The notes under the pieces were generated by a model that ran no database searches, was not told the DNA's origin, and saw nothing but the letters and a program-made list of their open reading frames with translations. DNA of 64,000 nt from Nitrospira defluvii (GTDB lineage: Bacteria > Nitrospirota > Nitrospiria > Nitrospirales > Nitrospiraceae): contig FP929003.1 of assembly GCA_000196815.1 (NCBI GenBank), forward strand, positions 4,053,501 through 4,117,500, read 5' to 3'. A program made the translations under genes and the position numbers. Below, piece by piece: positions 36,830 to 45,553 of the stretch; positions within the stretch are counted from its first letter, which is position 1; each line of letters starts with the position of its first letter.

Positions 36830-37165
36830 ATGACACGCGCAAACCGCCTGATCTTATTCGCCGGCCTTGTCCTCGCCTTGCTCCCCCTGCAAACCATGGC
36901 CGATACAGGAGACATCGGAGCCATCATTGAAAGCTTCGTTACGAAACAGTTTCCGAATGCAGCCAATCACTTCTGGATCGTCAATGACACGCAATGGGAC
37001 GGAGACGAAATGATCGTGGACATGAACGCAATTGTCACCGATCGGCGGAAGGATGCCCCAACAGCAAGTCGCTTCTTGCTACTGATCGTAGACGGGAGAC
37101 TCAGAGGCGTTCAGAATATTCCCCTGGACGCCGAAGCCGAATGCCAAACGGAACAGGAAGCGTAG
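36830..37165 (+). CDS. Small secreted protein of unknown function
   Basis: Starting at ATG 36830 with GGGAGG 5 nt before it, this 111-residue protein has a signal peptide (hydrophobic LILFAGLVLALLPL, cleavage near TMA-DTG). The mature part (about 85 residues) is a mixed alpha/beta domain with NHFWIVNDTQWDGDEM and ends in an acidic tail with one Cys. No family is recognised. It is followed by a perfect 16-bp inverted repeat. Confidence 0.75.
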   Translation: MTRANRLILFAGLVLALLPLQTMADTGDIGAIIESFVTKQFPNAANHFWIVNDTQWDGDEMIVDMNAIVTDRRKDAPTASRFLLLIVDGRLRGVQNIPLDAEAECQTEQEA

Positions 37166-37212
37166 GAAGGAAACATTTCCGCGATACCAGGCGGCGGATG
37201 CGCCTGATACAA

Positions 37213-37248
37213 CAACGCCCCATCTGCATTGCTGCAGATGGGGCGTTG
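37213..37248. terminator. Very strong inverted repeat between convergent genes
   Basis: A perfect 16-bp stem (CAACGCCCCATCTGCA / TGCAGATGGGGCGTTG) with a 4-nt loop lies between the secreted-protein gene (plus) and the cupredoxin gene (minus). Neither side has a good T-run, yet the position suits a bidirectional terminator. Confidence 0.7.
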
Positions 37249-37272
37249 CACTGTACGTAGCTGAAATGTCGA

Positions 37273-37752
37273 CTACTTGATCATCAAGATCTTGCCACCG
37301 ACGTGGGCCGGGTGCAAATGGCAGCGATAGCTCAGCGTATTTCCCTGGGTCGCATTGAACAAATCACTGGTTGGAACACCGATGTATTTCGTTTCACCAG
37401 GCTTCAACACCACTTCAGCTTTCAGCACGAACGGAGAAGCAGCATTCACAGGATCGGTCATCTGAAACCCATGCTCTGCGGTAGAGTTGTTCGTGACTTT
37501 CAAAACGAGTGGACGGCCCGGACGCACCTTAAAATCGATCACGGTGACAGGCGGATACCACGCCTTCATATTACCAATTTCAACGGCGAACAATTCCGCA
37601 TCCACAATCAATTCCTTAAACGGCTGCCCGACGACGGAACCGGTATCCAAATCACCGATTTCGACACCGCCAGCTTGCAGCGCATATGCGCCTGATGCCC
37701 CAGCCACCAGCATGACCAGGCCAAAAAACACTGCTACCATCGTCTTACCCAT
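37273..37752 (-). CDS. Periplasmic cupredoxin
   Basis: The 159-residue protein has a signal peptide (cleavage near AYA-LQAG) and a cupredoxin domain. Copper ligands are likely the His in TAEHGFQM and the Cys and His in LSYRCHLHPAHVGG; the CHLHPAH loop is unusual, with His where Met is often axial. Small blue copper proteins carry electrons in the periplasm, and nitrite oxidisers encode several. GGAGG precedes the ATG. The gene has its own promoter (37902-37931) and no co-transcribed partner. Confidence 0.88.
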   Translation of the reverse strand: MGKTMVAVFFGLVMLVAGASGAYALQAGGVEIGDLDTGSVVGQPFKELIVDAELFAVEIGNMKAWYPPVTVIDFKVRPGRPLVLKVTNNSTAEHGFQMTDPVNAASPFVLKAEVVLKPGETKYIGVPTSDLFNATQGNTLSYRCHLHPAHVGGKILMIK

Positions 37753-37901
37753 GACCTACCTCCTTAAAGAGATTAAGAAGAGATGCGATTAGGTTGGTGA
37801 ATAATGACCACCGCGCTCTGAACCATCTGCTAGACATTCCGCCCAGGAGTCTAGCCTCTACTACTCGAAAATGTCCTAAATAATAGGCTGATGAGGGACA
37901 C

Positions 37902-37931
37902 CTTATAGCATAGGGATTAAAAAGGAAGCAA
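37902..37931 (-). promoter_or_regulatory. Promoter for the cupredoxin gene
   Basis: TTGCTT and TATAAG are 18 bp apart with an extended TGC before the -10. The leader would be about 145 nt; the rest of the 282-bp gap upstream of the cupredoxin has no other feature I can name. Confidence 0.55.
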
Positions 37932-38034
37932 GAAAGTTCTTGGGCGTCAAGCGGACCTAGCTCTCCATGACATCGCAGCACTGCCAAGGACTCAATTCCC
38001 TTATATCATTTGTTATTTCAGATAGTTATGGAAA

Positions 38035-39606
38035 TCACTTCACGTCAGGCGACATTTCTACCGCATGCGATCCGATCAGCAAATCGTAGGGCGTATAGTC
38101 GTCGGTTAAGGTCAGGCCCGGCGACCAGGGCTGGGTGCGTCGCGCCGCCAACAAGGCAGTCGCTTCGGGTGGCAGCCGGCGGGCTTCTACTTGCGATTGG
38201 ATACGCGTCACGACTTCATCATACGGGGTCGTGTCGATCGGACCGCCGCCGAAAAAAATCAAATTCTCCGCCGTGGTTTGATGCGCCCGCCAAGGCCCTT
38301 TCACTCCAAAGGACTCGAGTGTGGGAAACGCCGTCTTCAATGTCTGCACAACCGCGCTCGCACGCTGAAGATCTCCCCCCTCGCCGGATGACGCCAGATT
38401 AAGAGCCAACACACCATCAGGATTCAGTCGACTCCGGAGTTCCGAGAAAAACTCAACCGTGGTCAAATGAAAGGGGATGAGGTGCCGGGCAAATGCATCG
38501 ACCCAGATGACGTCGTACTTCGCCTTGGTATCGCGCAAAAACACGCGGGCATCTTTCACAAAGACATGATGATTGGCGGGAGGGCGATATTCAAAATACT
38601 GCTCGGCCATCCGAACGACGACCGGATCAAACTCGACGACATCCAGCTCCAACTCCGGCCATACCTGGGCCAGCCACTTAGCGAGTGATCCACCCCCATG
38701 CCCCAGAATGAGTCCGCGCTTGGGGTCCGGGGTCAACGCGACCGCTGCAACCATGAGTTGGCTATAGGGCAGAAAGAGCGTGGCAGGGTCAGCCCGCCAC
38801 ATGACCGCATGCCAGGTACGGTCGAGGACCAGATAGCGAAACAGATCGTCGTCACGCACGCGTACCTGCTGATAGGGACTATCTTCCTGGTACACCAGCC
38901 CGGCAACGGGAGCCGCCTGCCCGAACAATTGCCAGCTCACAATAAGCAGACCGGCCAGCAACAAACCCGTCACTTTCGTGACCTTCCCGCTCCCCTGCTG
39001 CAACCACAACACGCCTAACAGAAGCTGGAGCACGCCCAACGAAGCGACGAGCGTCTGGGTCCCCAGCCACGAGAGAAGGAAGAACGCCGTGCCCCAGGTC
39101 CCGGCCAAACTCCCGACGGTGGACAGCGCAATCATGCTGCCTGTATGGCGGCCAAGATAGCCCATGTCGACTACGGCTAATCGAAGCAATGCCGGCATGA
39201 CGCCGCTCAATCCGAATGCCGGGGGAGCCAATAATACGCAGGCCGCAAGGCTGGGGCCCCATCGCGGATCCTCGACAAGCTTGGCCACCTTAAAAATGGC
39301 AACCTGCCCCATCCATGACATCAGCAGCGTCCAGGCGCCGGACCCGAGCAGGAGCCAGGCCAGCACAGCCGCGACACGATACCGATCCGATGCCCAGCCG
39401 CCGAACGCATACCCTGAACTCATGGCCGCCAGGATGATCCCGATCAAGGCCCCCCAGACAAACAACGAATTCCCGAATACCGGAGCCAGCAAACGGCTTC
39501 CGAGAATTTCCAGCGCCATGACGATGGCACCGGTTACAAGCGCCGTGATGAGCAGAAACAGACGTGGCATGCGAGAGGCGGAAGGTTCCTGTGCCATCTT
39601 CAACAC
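38035..39606 (-). CDS. Membrane protein fused to a spermidine-synthase-like domain
   Basis: The 523-residue protein has seven or more transmembrane helices in its first 220 residues (LLITALVTGAIVMALEILGSRLLAP, a segment typical of the fused MFS/spermidine-synthase family), then a Rossmann methyltransferase-type domain. LILGHGGGSLAKWLA binds the aminopropyl-donor or AdoMet-like substrate and VVEFDPVVVRMAEQYF is the acidic loop. The usual catalytic Asp segment reads VDAFARHLIPFHLT, so a true spermidine synthase activity is doubtful. The role of this common bacterial fusion is not known. Neighbours do not help. Confidence 0.85.
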   Translation of the reverse strand: MLKMAQEPSASRMPRLFLLITALVTGAIVMALEILGSRLLAPVFGNSLFVWGALIGIILAAMSSGYAFGGWASDRYRVAAVLAWLLLGSGAWTLLMSWMGQVAIFKVAKLVEDPRWGPSLAACVLLAPPAFGLSGVMPALLRLAVVDMGYLGRHTGSMIALSTVGSLAGTWGTAFFLLSWLGTQTLVASLGVLQLLLGVLWLQQGSGKVTKVTGLLLAGLLIVSWQLFGQAAPVAGLVYQEDSPYQQVRVRDDDLFRYLVLDRTWHAVMWRADPATLFLPYSQLMVAAVALTPDPKRGLILGHGGGSLAKWLAQVWPELELDVVEFDPVVVRMAEQYFEYRPPANHHVFVKDARVFLRDTKAKYDVIWVDAFARHLIPFHLTTVEFFSELRSRLNPDGVLALNLASSGEGGDLQRASAVVQTLKTAFPTLESFGVKGPWRAHQTTAENLIFFGGGPIDTTPYDEVVTRIQSQVEARRLPPEATALLAARRTQPWSPGLTLTDDYTPYDLLIGSHAVEMSPDVK

Positions 39607-39663
39607 AGGACCACAGAAAGGCTAGCGGTAAACCAGTGCCGTTCGGAGTAGAGGCACGCCATA

Positions 39664-40074
39664 TTAGAGCGTTCCCCAATTCTTGAAGTAGCGAAGCAGG
39701 TCGCGCACCGAAATCATCCCCACTACCCGCCCCTCTTCTGTAATCACGAGATGCCGGATTCCCCGCTCGGCCATCACATCGCTCGCCTCATGCGCGGATC
39801 GGGCAATATCGATCGTCATGACCGGGGCGCTCATCACTGACCGGGCCATGACCTGTTCCGCGGCTGCTCCGCTGGCCATGGCTTTTCGGACGAGATCGGC
39901 CTCACTGACAATCCCCACATAGTCACCGTGATCGGCGACCAGCATCGCCCCGACGCGGGCGTCGCGCAGTTGCCTGGCCACGGCCAACAAGGTGTCATCG
40001 GGATGGACAGTCCTCGTGATAGGACGCATCATCATCGCTAACGGTCGTTGGATGGGCCCGCCTGAACCTGCCAT
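39664..40074 (-). CDS. Two-CBS-domain protein
   Basis: I start this at ATG 40074 with AAGGAGAG 7 nt upstream (136 residues); the frame is open to 40158 without an SD. It consists of two CBS motifs: HPDDTLLAVARQLRDARVGAMLVADHGDYVGIVSEADLV (given here only to name its region) lies at residues 20-60, and SAHEASDVMAERGIRHLV at 80-100 followed by VGMISVRDLL. CBS pairs bind adenosyl ligands such as AMP or AdoMet. There is no effector domain, so it is a stand-alone sensor. It is divergent from ugd. Confidence 0.88.
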   Translation of the reverse strand: MAGSGGPIQRPLAMMMRPITRTVHPDDTLLAVARQLRDARVGAMLVADHGDYVGIVSEADLVRKAMASGAAAEQVMARSVMSAPVMTIDIARSAHEASDVMAERGIRHLVITEEGRVVGMISVRDLLRYFKNWGTL

Positions 40075-40172
40075 TCGCCAGCCTCTCCTTCGAAGAGGGC
40101 CGAATTCTACTGGATGTGCGCGGCAATCTGCAATTCGCCCATTCCGAACCACTGCCAAAACCTGCGTTATGT

Positions 40173-40201
40173 TTGCTCACTTTCGTACGCGTTGCTATAC
40201 T
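40173..40201 (+). promoter_or_regulatory. Sigma70 promoter for UDP-glucose dehydrogenase
   Basis: TTGCTC and TATACT are 17 bp apart, with TGC directly before the -10. The predicted start near 40208 leaves a leader of about 57 nt. Confidence 0.7.
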
Positions 40202-40264
40202 ACCGACTCTACACACGTACTTACCTACAGTTTCGACGGCTTACCTTCAGGAGGAGACGCTTCC

Positions 40265-41584
40265 ATGCATATCAGCGTGATTGGAACGGGTTATGTCGGC
40301 TTAGTCACCGGTGCCTGCTTCGCGGAATTCGGCGTGAACGTCACCTGTATGGATACAGATGCGCGCCGCATCGCCAGACTCGAAAAGGGGGAGGTCCCGT
40401 TTTTCGAACCCGGTATCACCGAACTCGTGGCCAAAGGCATCAAAGAAGACCGCCTTCATTTCACCACCGATGTCGCCAAGGCCGTCGACAAAGCGCTGGT
40501 CATCTTCATTGCCGTCGGCACGCCCCCGAAATCGGACGGCTCCGCCGACCTGTCCTATGTCGAAGAAGTGGGCCGCGGCATCGCCAAAAACATGACCGGC
40601 TACAAGGTCATTGTCACAAAATCCACGGTCCCGGTCGGTACCGGCGAAAAACTGCGTGAAGTCATCAAGGCCAACCAAACCGGCCGCTTCCGTTTCGACA
40701 TCGTCTCCAATCCGGAGTTCCTCCGCGAAGGATCCGCCATTGAAGACTTTATGCGTCCCAACCGCGTCGTGATCGGCGCTGACAGTGAGCAGGCGGTCGC
40801 GATCATGAAAGACCTCTATCGTCCGCTGTACCTGCTGGAAACCCCGATTGTCGTAACCGACATTCCGACTGCTGAGATGATCAAATACGCCTCCAATGCG
40901 TTTCTCGCCGTCAAGATTTCCTTCATCAACGAAATCGCCACCGTCTGCGAAAAGGTGGGCGCCGACGTGCAGATGGTCTCCAAAGGAATGGGCCTCGACA
41001 ATCGCATCGGAAACAAATTTTTGCACGCTGGACCGGGGTTCGGAGGTTCGTGTTTCCCGAAGGACTTGGCGGCACTCGTGCAGACCGGCGAGCGCGTGGG
41101 GTACCCGTTTCAGATCGCAGGGGCCGCGGCCAAGGTGAACTACGAACAACACCTGCGCATGGTCGAGAAGGTGAAAGAGGCCTGCGGCGGCGTGAAGGGA
41201 AAAACGCTCGGCGTGTTGGGCCTGTCGTTCAAACCCAACACCAACGATATGCGGGAAGCCCCGTCACTGACCATCTTGAGCGAACTGATGAAGGAAGGGG
41301 CGACGATTCGCGCCTACGACCCGGCCTCGATGGAAGAGTCGACGAAACTTTTGCCGGGGATGGTGCCCTGCCAGGATACCTACGACGTCGCAGAAGGCGC
41401 CGACGGCTTGATCATCATGACCGAGTGGAACCAGTTCAGGAATCTTGATTTCGATCGGCTGAAGAAATCGATGCGGCAACCGCTTCTGCTGGATCTCCGC
41501 AATACCTATGAATCAGACCGTGTGGTCGGCTTCGGATTCCGCCACGTCTCGGTCGGTCGCCCCACCAAGAATCCGGCCGCCTAA
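40265..41584 (+). CDS. ugd: UDP-glucose 6-dehydrogenase
   Basis: Ugd oxidises UDP-glucose to UDP-glucuronate for polysaccharide synthesis. I start at ATG 40265 (GGAGGAG 8 nt before) for 439 residues. The NAD site is ISVIGTGYVGLVTG, followed by AVGTPPKSDGSADLSYV, the SNPEFLREGSAIEDF loop and the catalytic Cys in GPGFGGSCFPKDLAAL. The C-terminal domain with LGLSFKPNTNDMREAP is complete. No polysaccharide genes adjoin it; the HEAT-repeat gene that converges on it is unrelated. Confidence 0.96.
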   Translation: MHISVIGTGYVGLVTGACFAEFGVNVTCMDTDARRIARLEKGEVPFFEPGITELVAKGIKEDRLHFTTDVAKAVDKALVIFIAVGTPPKSDGSADLSYVEEVGRGIAKNMTGYKVIVTKSTVPVGTGEKLREVIKANQTGRFRFDIVSNPEFLREGSAIEDFMRPNRVVIGADSEQAVAIMKDLYRPLYLLETPIVVTDIPTAEMIKYASNAFLAVKISFINEIATVCEKVGADVQMVSKGMGLDNRIGNKFLHAGPGFGGSCFPKDLAALVQTGERVGYPFQIAGAAAKVNYEQHLRMVEKVKEACGGVKGKTLGVLGLSFKPNTNDMREAPSLTILSELMKEGATIRAYDPASMEESTKLLPGMVPCQDTYDVAEGADGLIIMTEWNQFRNLDFDRLKKSMRQPLLLDLRNTYESDRVVGFGFRHVSVGRPTKNPAA

Positions 41585-41605
41585 CCGGCGGCCGGACGGC
41601 TCACA

Positions 41606-42316
41606 CTAACTAAGCAGCTTTGCAGGCTCGGCCTGGGCACCCTCTTTGGCCTTCGGCTTATAGCCCATCCGATCGAGCACTTTCATGATTCTGGTCTTTA
41701 GACGGTCATCGGCTTCCGCAAGTGCCGTGGCCAGAGGCTCGACAGCCGGCTTCCCGATCTTCCTGATGATCTCTGTGGCCGACTGGCGCACATCGTCCTC
41801 TTCGGAAACCAGCAACGGCACCAGCGACGAAACCGCCGATCCGCCGATCTTAATCAGCGAATCGTAAGCCCGCTGCCGCACATCCCCGACCTCATCGCTC
41901 AGCGCTTCCACTAGTGGCACAACGGCGCGTGGATCTTTCAATTCGCCCAACACTTCCGCAGCATACTTGCGGTTGAGCCAATGGGAATCCTTGAGGTCGA
42001 TCAACATGGCATCGGCTTTGGCCGCGTTCGGATCTTTCGCCCTGATCCGGAAACTCTTCGCAATGCGCTTGCCGCCCTCTTCAACCACACGGATCGTCGC
42101 CCCATCGCCGGGCTTGATCTTGAGGAAATCTTCGAAGGCCTCATCGCCGACATCCAACACGACGGTCTTTCCGTCGTACGCAAGCAGTTCCACCTCCAAC
42201 TGCTTGGCTTCGGGATTGACGGCCACCACGCGTTCCGTCACCAGGTTGAACCCGTCCTTCTTGGTCCCGCCCTTTGGTCCGATCTGAATCAGTTTTACCG
42301 GTGCTTCTTCTGCCAT
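41606..42316 (-). CDS. HEAT-repeat protein with distinct N-terminal domain
   Basis: The 236-residue protein starts behind AAAGGAA. The first 100 residues form a beta-rich module (TERVVAVNPEAKQLEVELLAYDG and KIKPGDGATIRVVEEGGKRI) that I do not recognise; it may be a small-barrel ligand-binding domain. Then come four to five EZ-HEAT/PBS-lyase-type repeats of about 31 residues (for example LGELKDPRAVVPLVEAL and EVGDVRQRAYDSLIKIG). HEAT arrays form solenoids for protein binding. It is the last of five tandem HEAT genes on the minus strand. Confidence 0.8.
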   Translation of the reverse strand: MAEEAPVKLIQIGPKGGTKKDGFNLVTERVVAVNPEAKQLEVELLAYDGKTVVLDVGDEAFEDFLKIKPGDGATIRVVEEGGKRIAKSFRIRAKDPNAAKADAMLIDLKDSHWLNRKYAAEVLGELKDPRAVVPLVEALSDEVGDVRQRAYDSLIKIGGSAVSSLVPLLVSEEDDVRQSATEIIRKIGKPAVEPLATALAEADDRLKTRIMKVLDRMGYKPKAKEGAQAEPAKLLS

Positions 42317-42336
42317 AGTAGAGTTCCTTTATCGGG

Positions 42337-43098
42337 TTATGACGAGGTCGCCTGCTTCCATCCCAAACTCGCAAGGACACCTTCGACGGTCTCCTGCACC
42401 ATCGTGTTTTCATCTTCCAGGAGGGGAAGCAGCGGCTCGATGGCCTGCTTCGCCCCCAAACGCGCCAACGATTCGGCGGCATTCCGCCGCACGAGCCAAT
42501 CCTCATCTTGAAGAGACTGGATCAACGCATCGGCGCTGCGTGGATCGCCGATCTTGCCGAGCGCTTCCGCGGCATGGCGCCGCACCATCCAATTGGGGCC
42601 CAGTAGTCCACCGATCAACGCATCGACGGCCCTGGTATCGCCGATCTTCTTCAAGACCCGAGCGACATCCTCTCGCACCGTCCCGTCGCCGAGCGCCTCG
42701 ATCAATCCCGGCGTCGCGCGGGAGTCGCCGATCCGTTCCAGTGCCCAGACGGCCGCCGTCCGGACGGCCCCATCCTTATCTTTCAGCGCCACCATCAAAG
42801 GATCCACCGCGCGCGGATCGCGGAAACGTCCCAACGCATTGGCCGCCTGTTCGCGAATCGCCCATTCATCGTCGGTCAGTGCCTCCAGCATCTGATCGAA
42901 CGCCACGGGTCCGATCCGCACCACGGCTGTCGCGGCCGCCTCGCGAATCACGACGTCTTCATCGGCCATCAGGCCGATCAACTGTGGAACGGCCTCGACC
43001 CCCATCTGCCCGAGGCTCGCCATCGCATGGTCCCGCAACGCCTCGTTGTCATCGCGGAGTGCGGAGATTAATTGTGCAATTCGCTCGGCATCACTCAT
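42337..43098 (-). CDS. HEAT-repeat protein (all-repeat)
   Basis: I use ATG 43098, which overlaps the end of the upstream HEAT gene by 8 bp. The 253-residue product is almost entirely EZ-HEAT repeats, about eight of them, with the D-x-R-x-x-A and VR-AAxALG patterns of PBS-lyase-like repeats (ALGRFRDPRAVDPLMVALKD, ALGKIGDPRSADALIQSL). Similar proteins are lyases for bilins in cyanobacteria, but no bilin or phycobiliprotein gene is present. Function unknown; a scaffold is likely. Confidence 0.82.
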   Translation of the reverse strand: MSDAERIAQLISALRDDNEALRDHAMASLGQMGVEAVPQLIGLMADEDVVIREAAATAVVRIGPVAFDQMLEALTDDEWAIREQAANALGRFRDPRAVDPLMVALKDKDGAVRTAAVWALERIGDSRATPGLIEALGDGTVREDVARVLKKIGDTRAVDALIGGLLGPNWMVRRHAAEALGKIGDPRSADALIQSLQDEDWLVRRNAAESLARLGAKQAIEPLLPLLEDENTMVQETVEGVLASLGWKQATSS

Positions 43099-44191
43099 GA
43101 TCGTCCGATTCCTCCTGTCCGACCGGCTGTTCGCCTTCAAGCGCAGCCAGTTTGTCCGCGATGAGGCCCGCACTATAGGAAACGATGCCGTCCCGGTCGG
43201 TCCGCAACCGGTTGAACAACTCGTTATACGGGCGCAACACCTCGACGTCCTTGATTTTCGCCAAGGCCTCGATCGCCATCACCCGCAGCGGCCTGATCGG
43301 GATCGCCTCGATATACAATTGCGCCGGCCGCGGGTCTCCGATGAGCCCCAGCGACTTCACGGCATACTCTTTCACTCCGGTATCCTTATCCAACTGCAGC
43401 CGCTTCATCAACGGCTCGACGGCGCGCACATCCCCGATCTTCCCCAACAAGTCCGCGGCCGCTTCACGCACCACCCAATCGTCATCTTCGAGATACTCAA
43501 TTAAAATTTCGACCGCAGGTCGCCCGATCCCCAGCAAATCCATGACCGTGGACATGCGAGCTTCCTCGCGCTCGCTGGCTCCCTCCACATCGCGCAAGGC
43601 ATTAAACGTCGCATCGATCCGGTCCCTGATCGCTCCCAGCTTCTTCAGCGTGCGCACGGCGGTATCACGAACCGCGGGAAAGGACATGGCATCGATCAAT
43701 CCGTTTGCCGAGCGCGGATCAAGTAAGTGTTCGAGGATTGTTGCTGCGGTCGCCTGCGCTTCGCCCTCCGGATGGGTCAACATTTCGCATAAGGGAGTGA
43801 TTGCGTTGGGAATCACACCGAGGAGCTGACGGACCCGGTTCCGCACATCCTCATCGGAAGACTCGTGAAGACTGCGCACCAAACCCGCGGCTGTCTCGTC
43901 ATCCAGATTGCCGGCCATCTGTTCCAGAGCTGAGAAAGCGGCTTGCCGGACGGTTTCCTCGGAATCCCGAAGTAAACCGACCAACGAAACTCCGGCTGCC
44001 GGATCTTTGATCCGCGACAACATCGCCGCCGCTTCAACCCGGAGCGCCACATCGCCCGATTCCAAGGCCTGCGTCAACGCCTGCACTGCCCGAGGCCCAC
44101 CGGCTAAGCAAGCCGCTGTGGCCCGCATGCGCCGCCACTCTTCCTCGTGGGTCAGTTCAGAAACGAGTGTCTCGATAGTTTCTTTGGACAT
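43091..44191 (-). CDS. HEAT-repeat protein (all-repeat)
   Basis: ATG 44191 gives 366 residues; the open frame to 44248 has no support. The chain holds about ten to eleven HEAT repeats. Some are canonical (LLGKIGDVRAVEPLMKRL, AAMLSRIKDPAAGVSLVGLL). Several central repeats are more divergent and carry single Cys residues. The stop overlaps the next HEAT gene, so they are translationally coupled. No signal peptide or membrane segment is seen, so the protein should be cytoplasmic. Confidence 0.82.
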   Translation of the reverse strand: MSKETIETLVSELTHEEEWRRMRATAACLAGGPRAVQALTQALESGDVALRVEAAAMLSRIKDPAAGVSLVGLLRDSEETVRQAAFSALEQMAGNLDDETAAGLVRSLHESSDEDVRNRVRQLLGVIPNAITPLCEMLTHPEGEAQATAATILEHLLDPRSANGLIDAMSFPAVRDTAVRTLKKLGAIRDRIDATFNALRDVEGASEREEARMSTVMDLLGIGRPAVEILIEYLEDDDWVVREAAADLLGKIGDVRAVEPLMKRLQLDKDTGVKEYAVKSLGLIGDPRPAQLYIEAIPIRPLRVMAIEALAKIKDVEVLRPYNELFNRLRTDRDGIVSYSAGLIADKLAALEGEQPVGQEESDDHE

Positions 44192-44282
44192 CCTACAACC
44201 GGCGAGCGGGGAATCCGTTGATTCGTGAATACGCGAGGCAAGCGCCACCCCAGCTCATCGCCCCATCACTGTTGCTATACTT

Positions 44283-45365
44283 TCAGACTCGTCCTGGCCG
44301 CCAGCCGACAGCCGTCAACGTCTCTCGAACGTGATACCGAATATTTTCGTCTTGTTCCTTTGCCAACATCGGGAGCAGGGACGGAATCACCGCCGGGCCG
44401 AACTTGGTCAAAGCCGCAGCCGCCTCAGACCGCGTAATGGTATTCCGCAAGGCCACGATCAGAGATGGAATAGCCACGCCGTCGGCGATCATCCCCAACG
44501 CGCGAGCCGCCATCCCCATGATCGCCATCTCGTCCGTCCAGCCATCGGCACAAGGAGTAGCCGTAGCGCGAGGCTCACCCAGCGGCACCCCCTCCACAAC
44601 CCGCCGAAGAAGTGGCACGGCACGAGAGTCGCCGATATGGCCGAGCGCCTCGACCGCCAGCAGCCGCAAGCCCGGCTCTTTCATGACCGTCACCAGATAA
44701 TCTACCGCGCGCGCATCCCGGATCGCACCCAATGCACGCACCACATCTTCGCGAATGGCCGAGTCCCGCTCATTGAACAGAGCGCGCAGCAACGGATCGA
44801 CAGATTCCGGAGACTTCAGCTTCCCCAACGCCTCCACGGCATGGAGGCGAACCAACCAGTCATCGTGTTCCAGGGCTTGGATCAACCCCAACACGGCGGC
44901 GGCGCCGATGGCGGCCAGTGCGCTGGAGGCCTCCTCACGAACCGCCTTGACCTTGTCCTGCAAGAGCGGCATCAAGACGCTGACGGCTTCGGGATCGCCG
45001 ATCCGTCCCAGTCCCTTCGCCGCATGCATGCGCACGATCCAATCGCGACTGCCCAGAGCCTCGACCAGCGGGCGGAAGACCCGGGCATCGGCAATCGAAG
45101 CCAAAACGGCCGAAGCCGCTTCCTGCACCTGCAACGCCGGATCCGCCAAGCAGCCGGCTAGAGCGGGAACCGACGCGGACCCGAGCGCGGAGAGCGACCC
45201 GATCGCCGCCTCACGGACAGCCCGATCGGTATCGCGGAGCAACTTCGTCAGCGGCAGAACCGCCCGGGCGTCGTTGAGCGCACCCAGCAGGGTCGCAGCC
45301 TCTTCCCGAATCGCCCAATCTTCGTCCGACAACGCTGCGATCTGTTCACTGACAGTGTCGGCCAT
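44283..45365 (-). CDS. HEAT-repeat protein with an inserted Cys segment
   Basis: The 360-residue protein has about ten EZ-HEAT repeats with strong repeat consensus (TLLGALNDARAVLPLTKLL, KGLGRIGDPEAVSVLMPLL, EALGKLKSPESVDPLLRAL). Near residue 260 the pattern is broken by a loop with a single Cys (ATATPCADGW), then repeats resume. GAGG stands just before the ATG. A promoter with TTGACC and TAAGGT lies upstream (45394-45423), so this may start a sub-operon of the last four HEAT genes. It is cytoplasmic by sequence. Confidence 0.82.
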   Translation of the reverse strand: MADTVSEQIAALSDEDWAIREEAATLLGALNDARAVLPLTKLLRDTDRAVREAAIGSLSALGSASVPALAGCLADPALQVQEAASAVLASIADARVFRPLVEALGSRDWIVRMHAAKGLGRIGDPEAVSVLMPLLQDKVKAVREEASSALAAIGAAAVLGLIQALEHDDWLVRLHAVEALGKLKSPESVDPLLRALFNERDSAIREDVVRALGAIRDARAVDYLVTVMKEPGLRLLAVEALGHIGDSRAVPLLRRVVEGVPLGEPRATATPCADGWTDEMAIMGMAARALGMIADGVAIPSLIVALRNTITRSEAAAALTKFGPAVIPSLLPMLAKEQDENIRYHVRETLTAVGWRPGRV

Positions 45366-45553
45366 GGTACCTCGGCCTCTGGTGAGACCATCGACCTTAA
45401 CACGGGATTTTTTGAGGGGTCAACGCAGAGTCGGCCATGCGACCTGGCATCGAACCGTCCCCGCGCAGTTGGTCCAAACAGAGGAGAAGAGCCGGTAGGA
45501 GCGCCGGAGATGTTCATCCCCGGGGACGAACCCCAAGGGGAAGCAGCCGGTGA
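45366..45553. other. Gap between HEAT genes
   Basis: This 188-bp gap is the only long break in the HEAT run. It contains the promoter at 45394-45423 and no gene I can support. Confidence 0.5.
45394..45423 (-). promoter_or_regulatory. Internal promoter of the HEAT-gene run
   Basis: TTGACC and TAAGGT are separated by 18 bp on the minus strand, with a start about 20 nt before the HEAT gene at 45365. The same -10 hexamer is seen at 33923 and 48497. Confidence 0.6.
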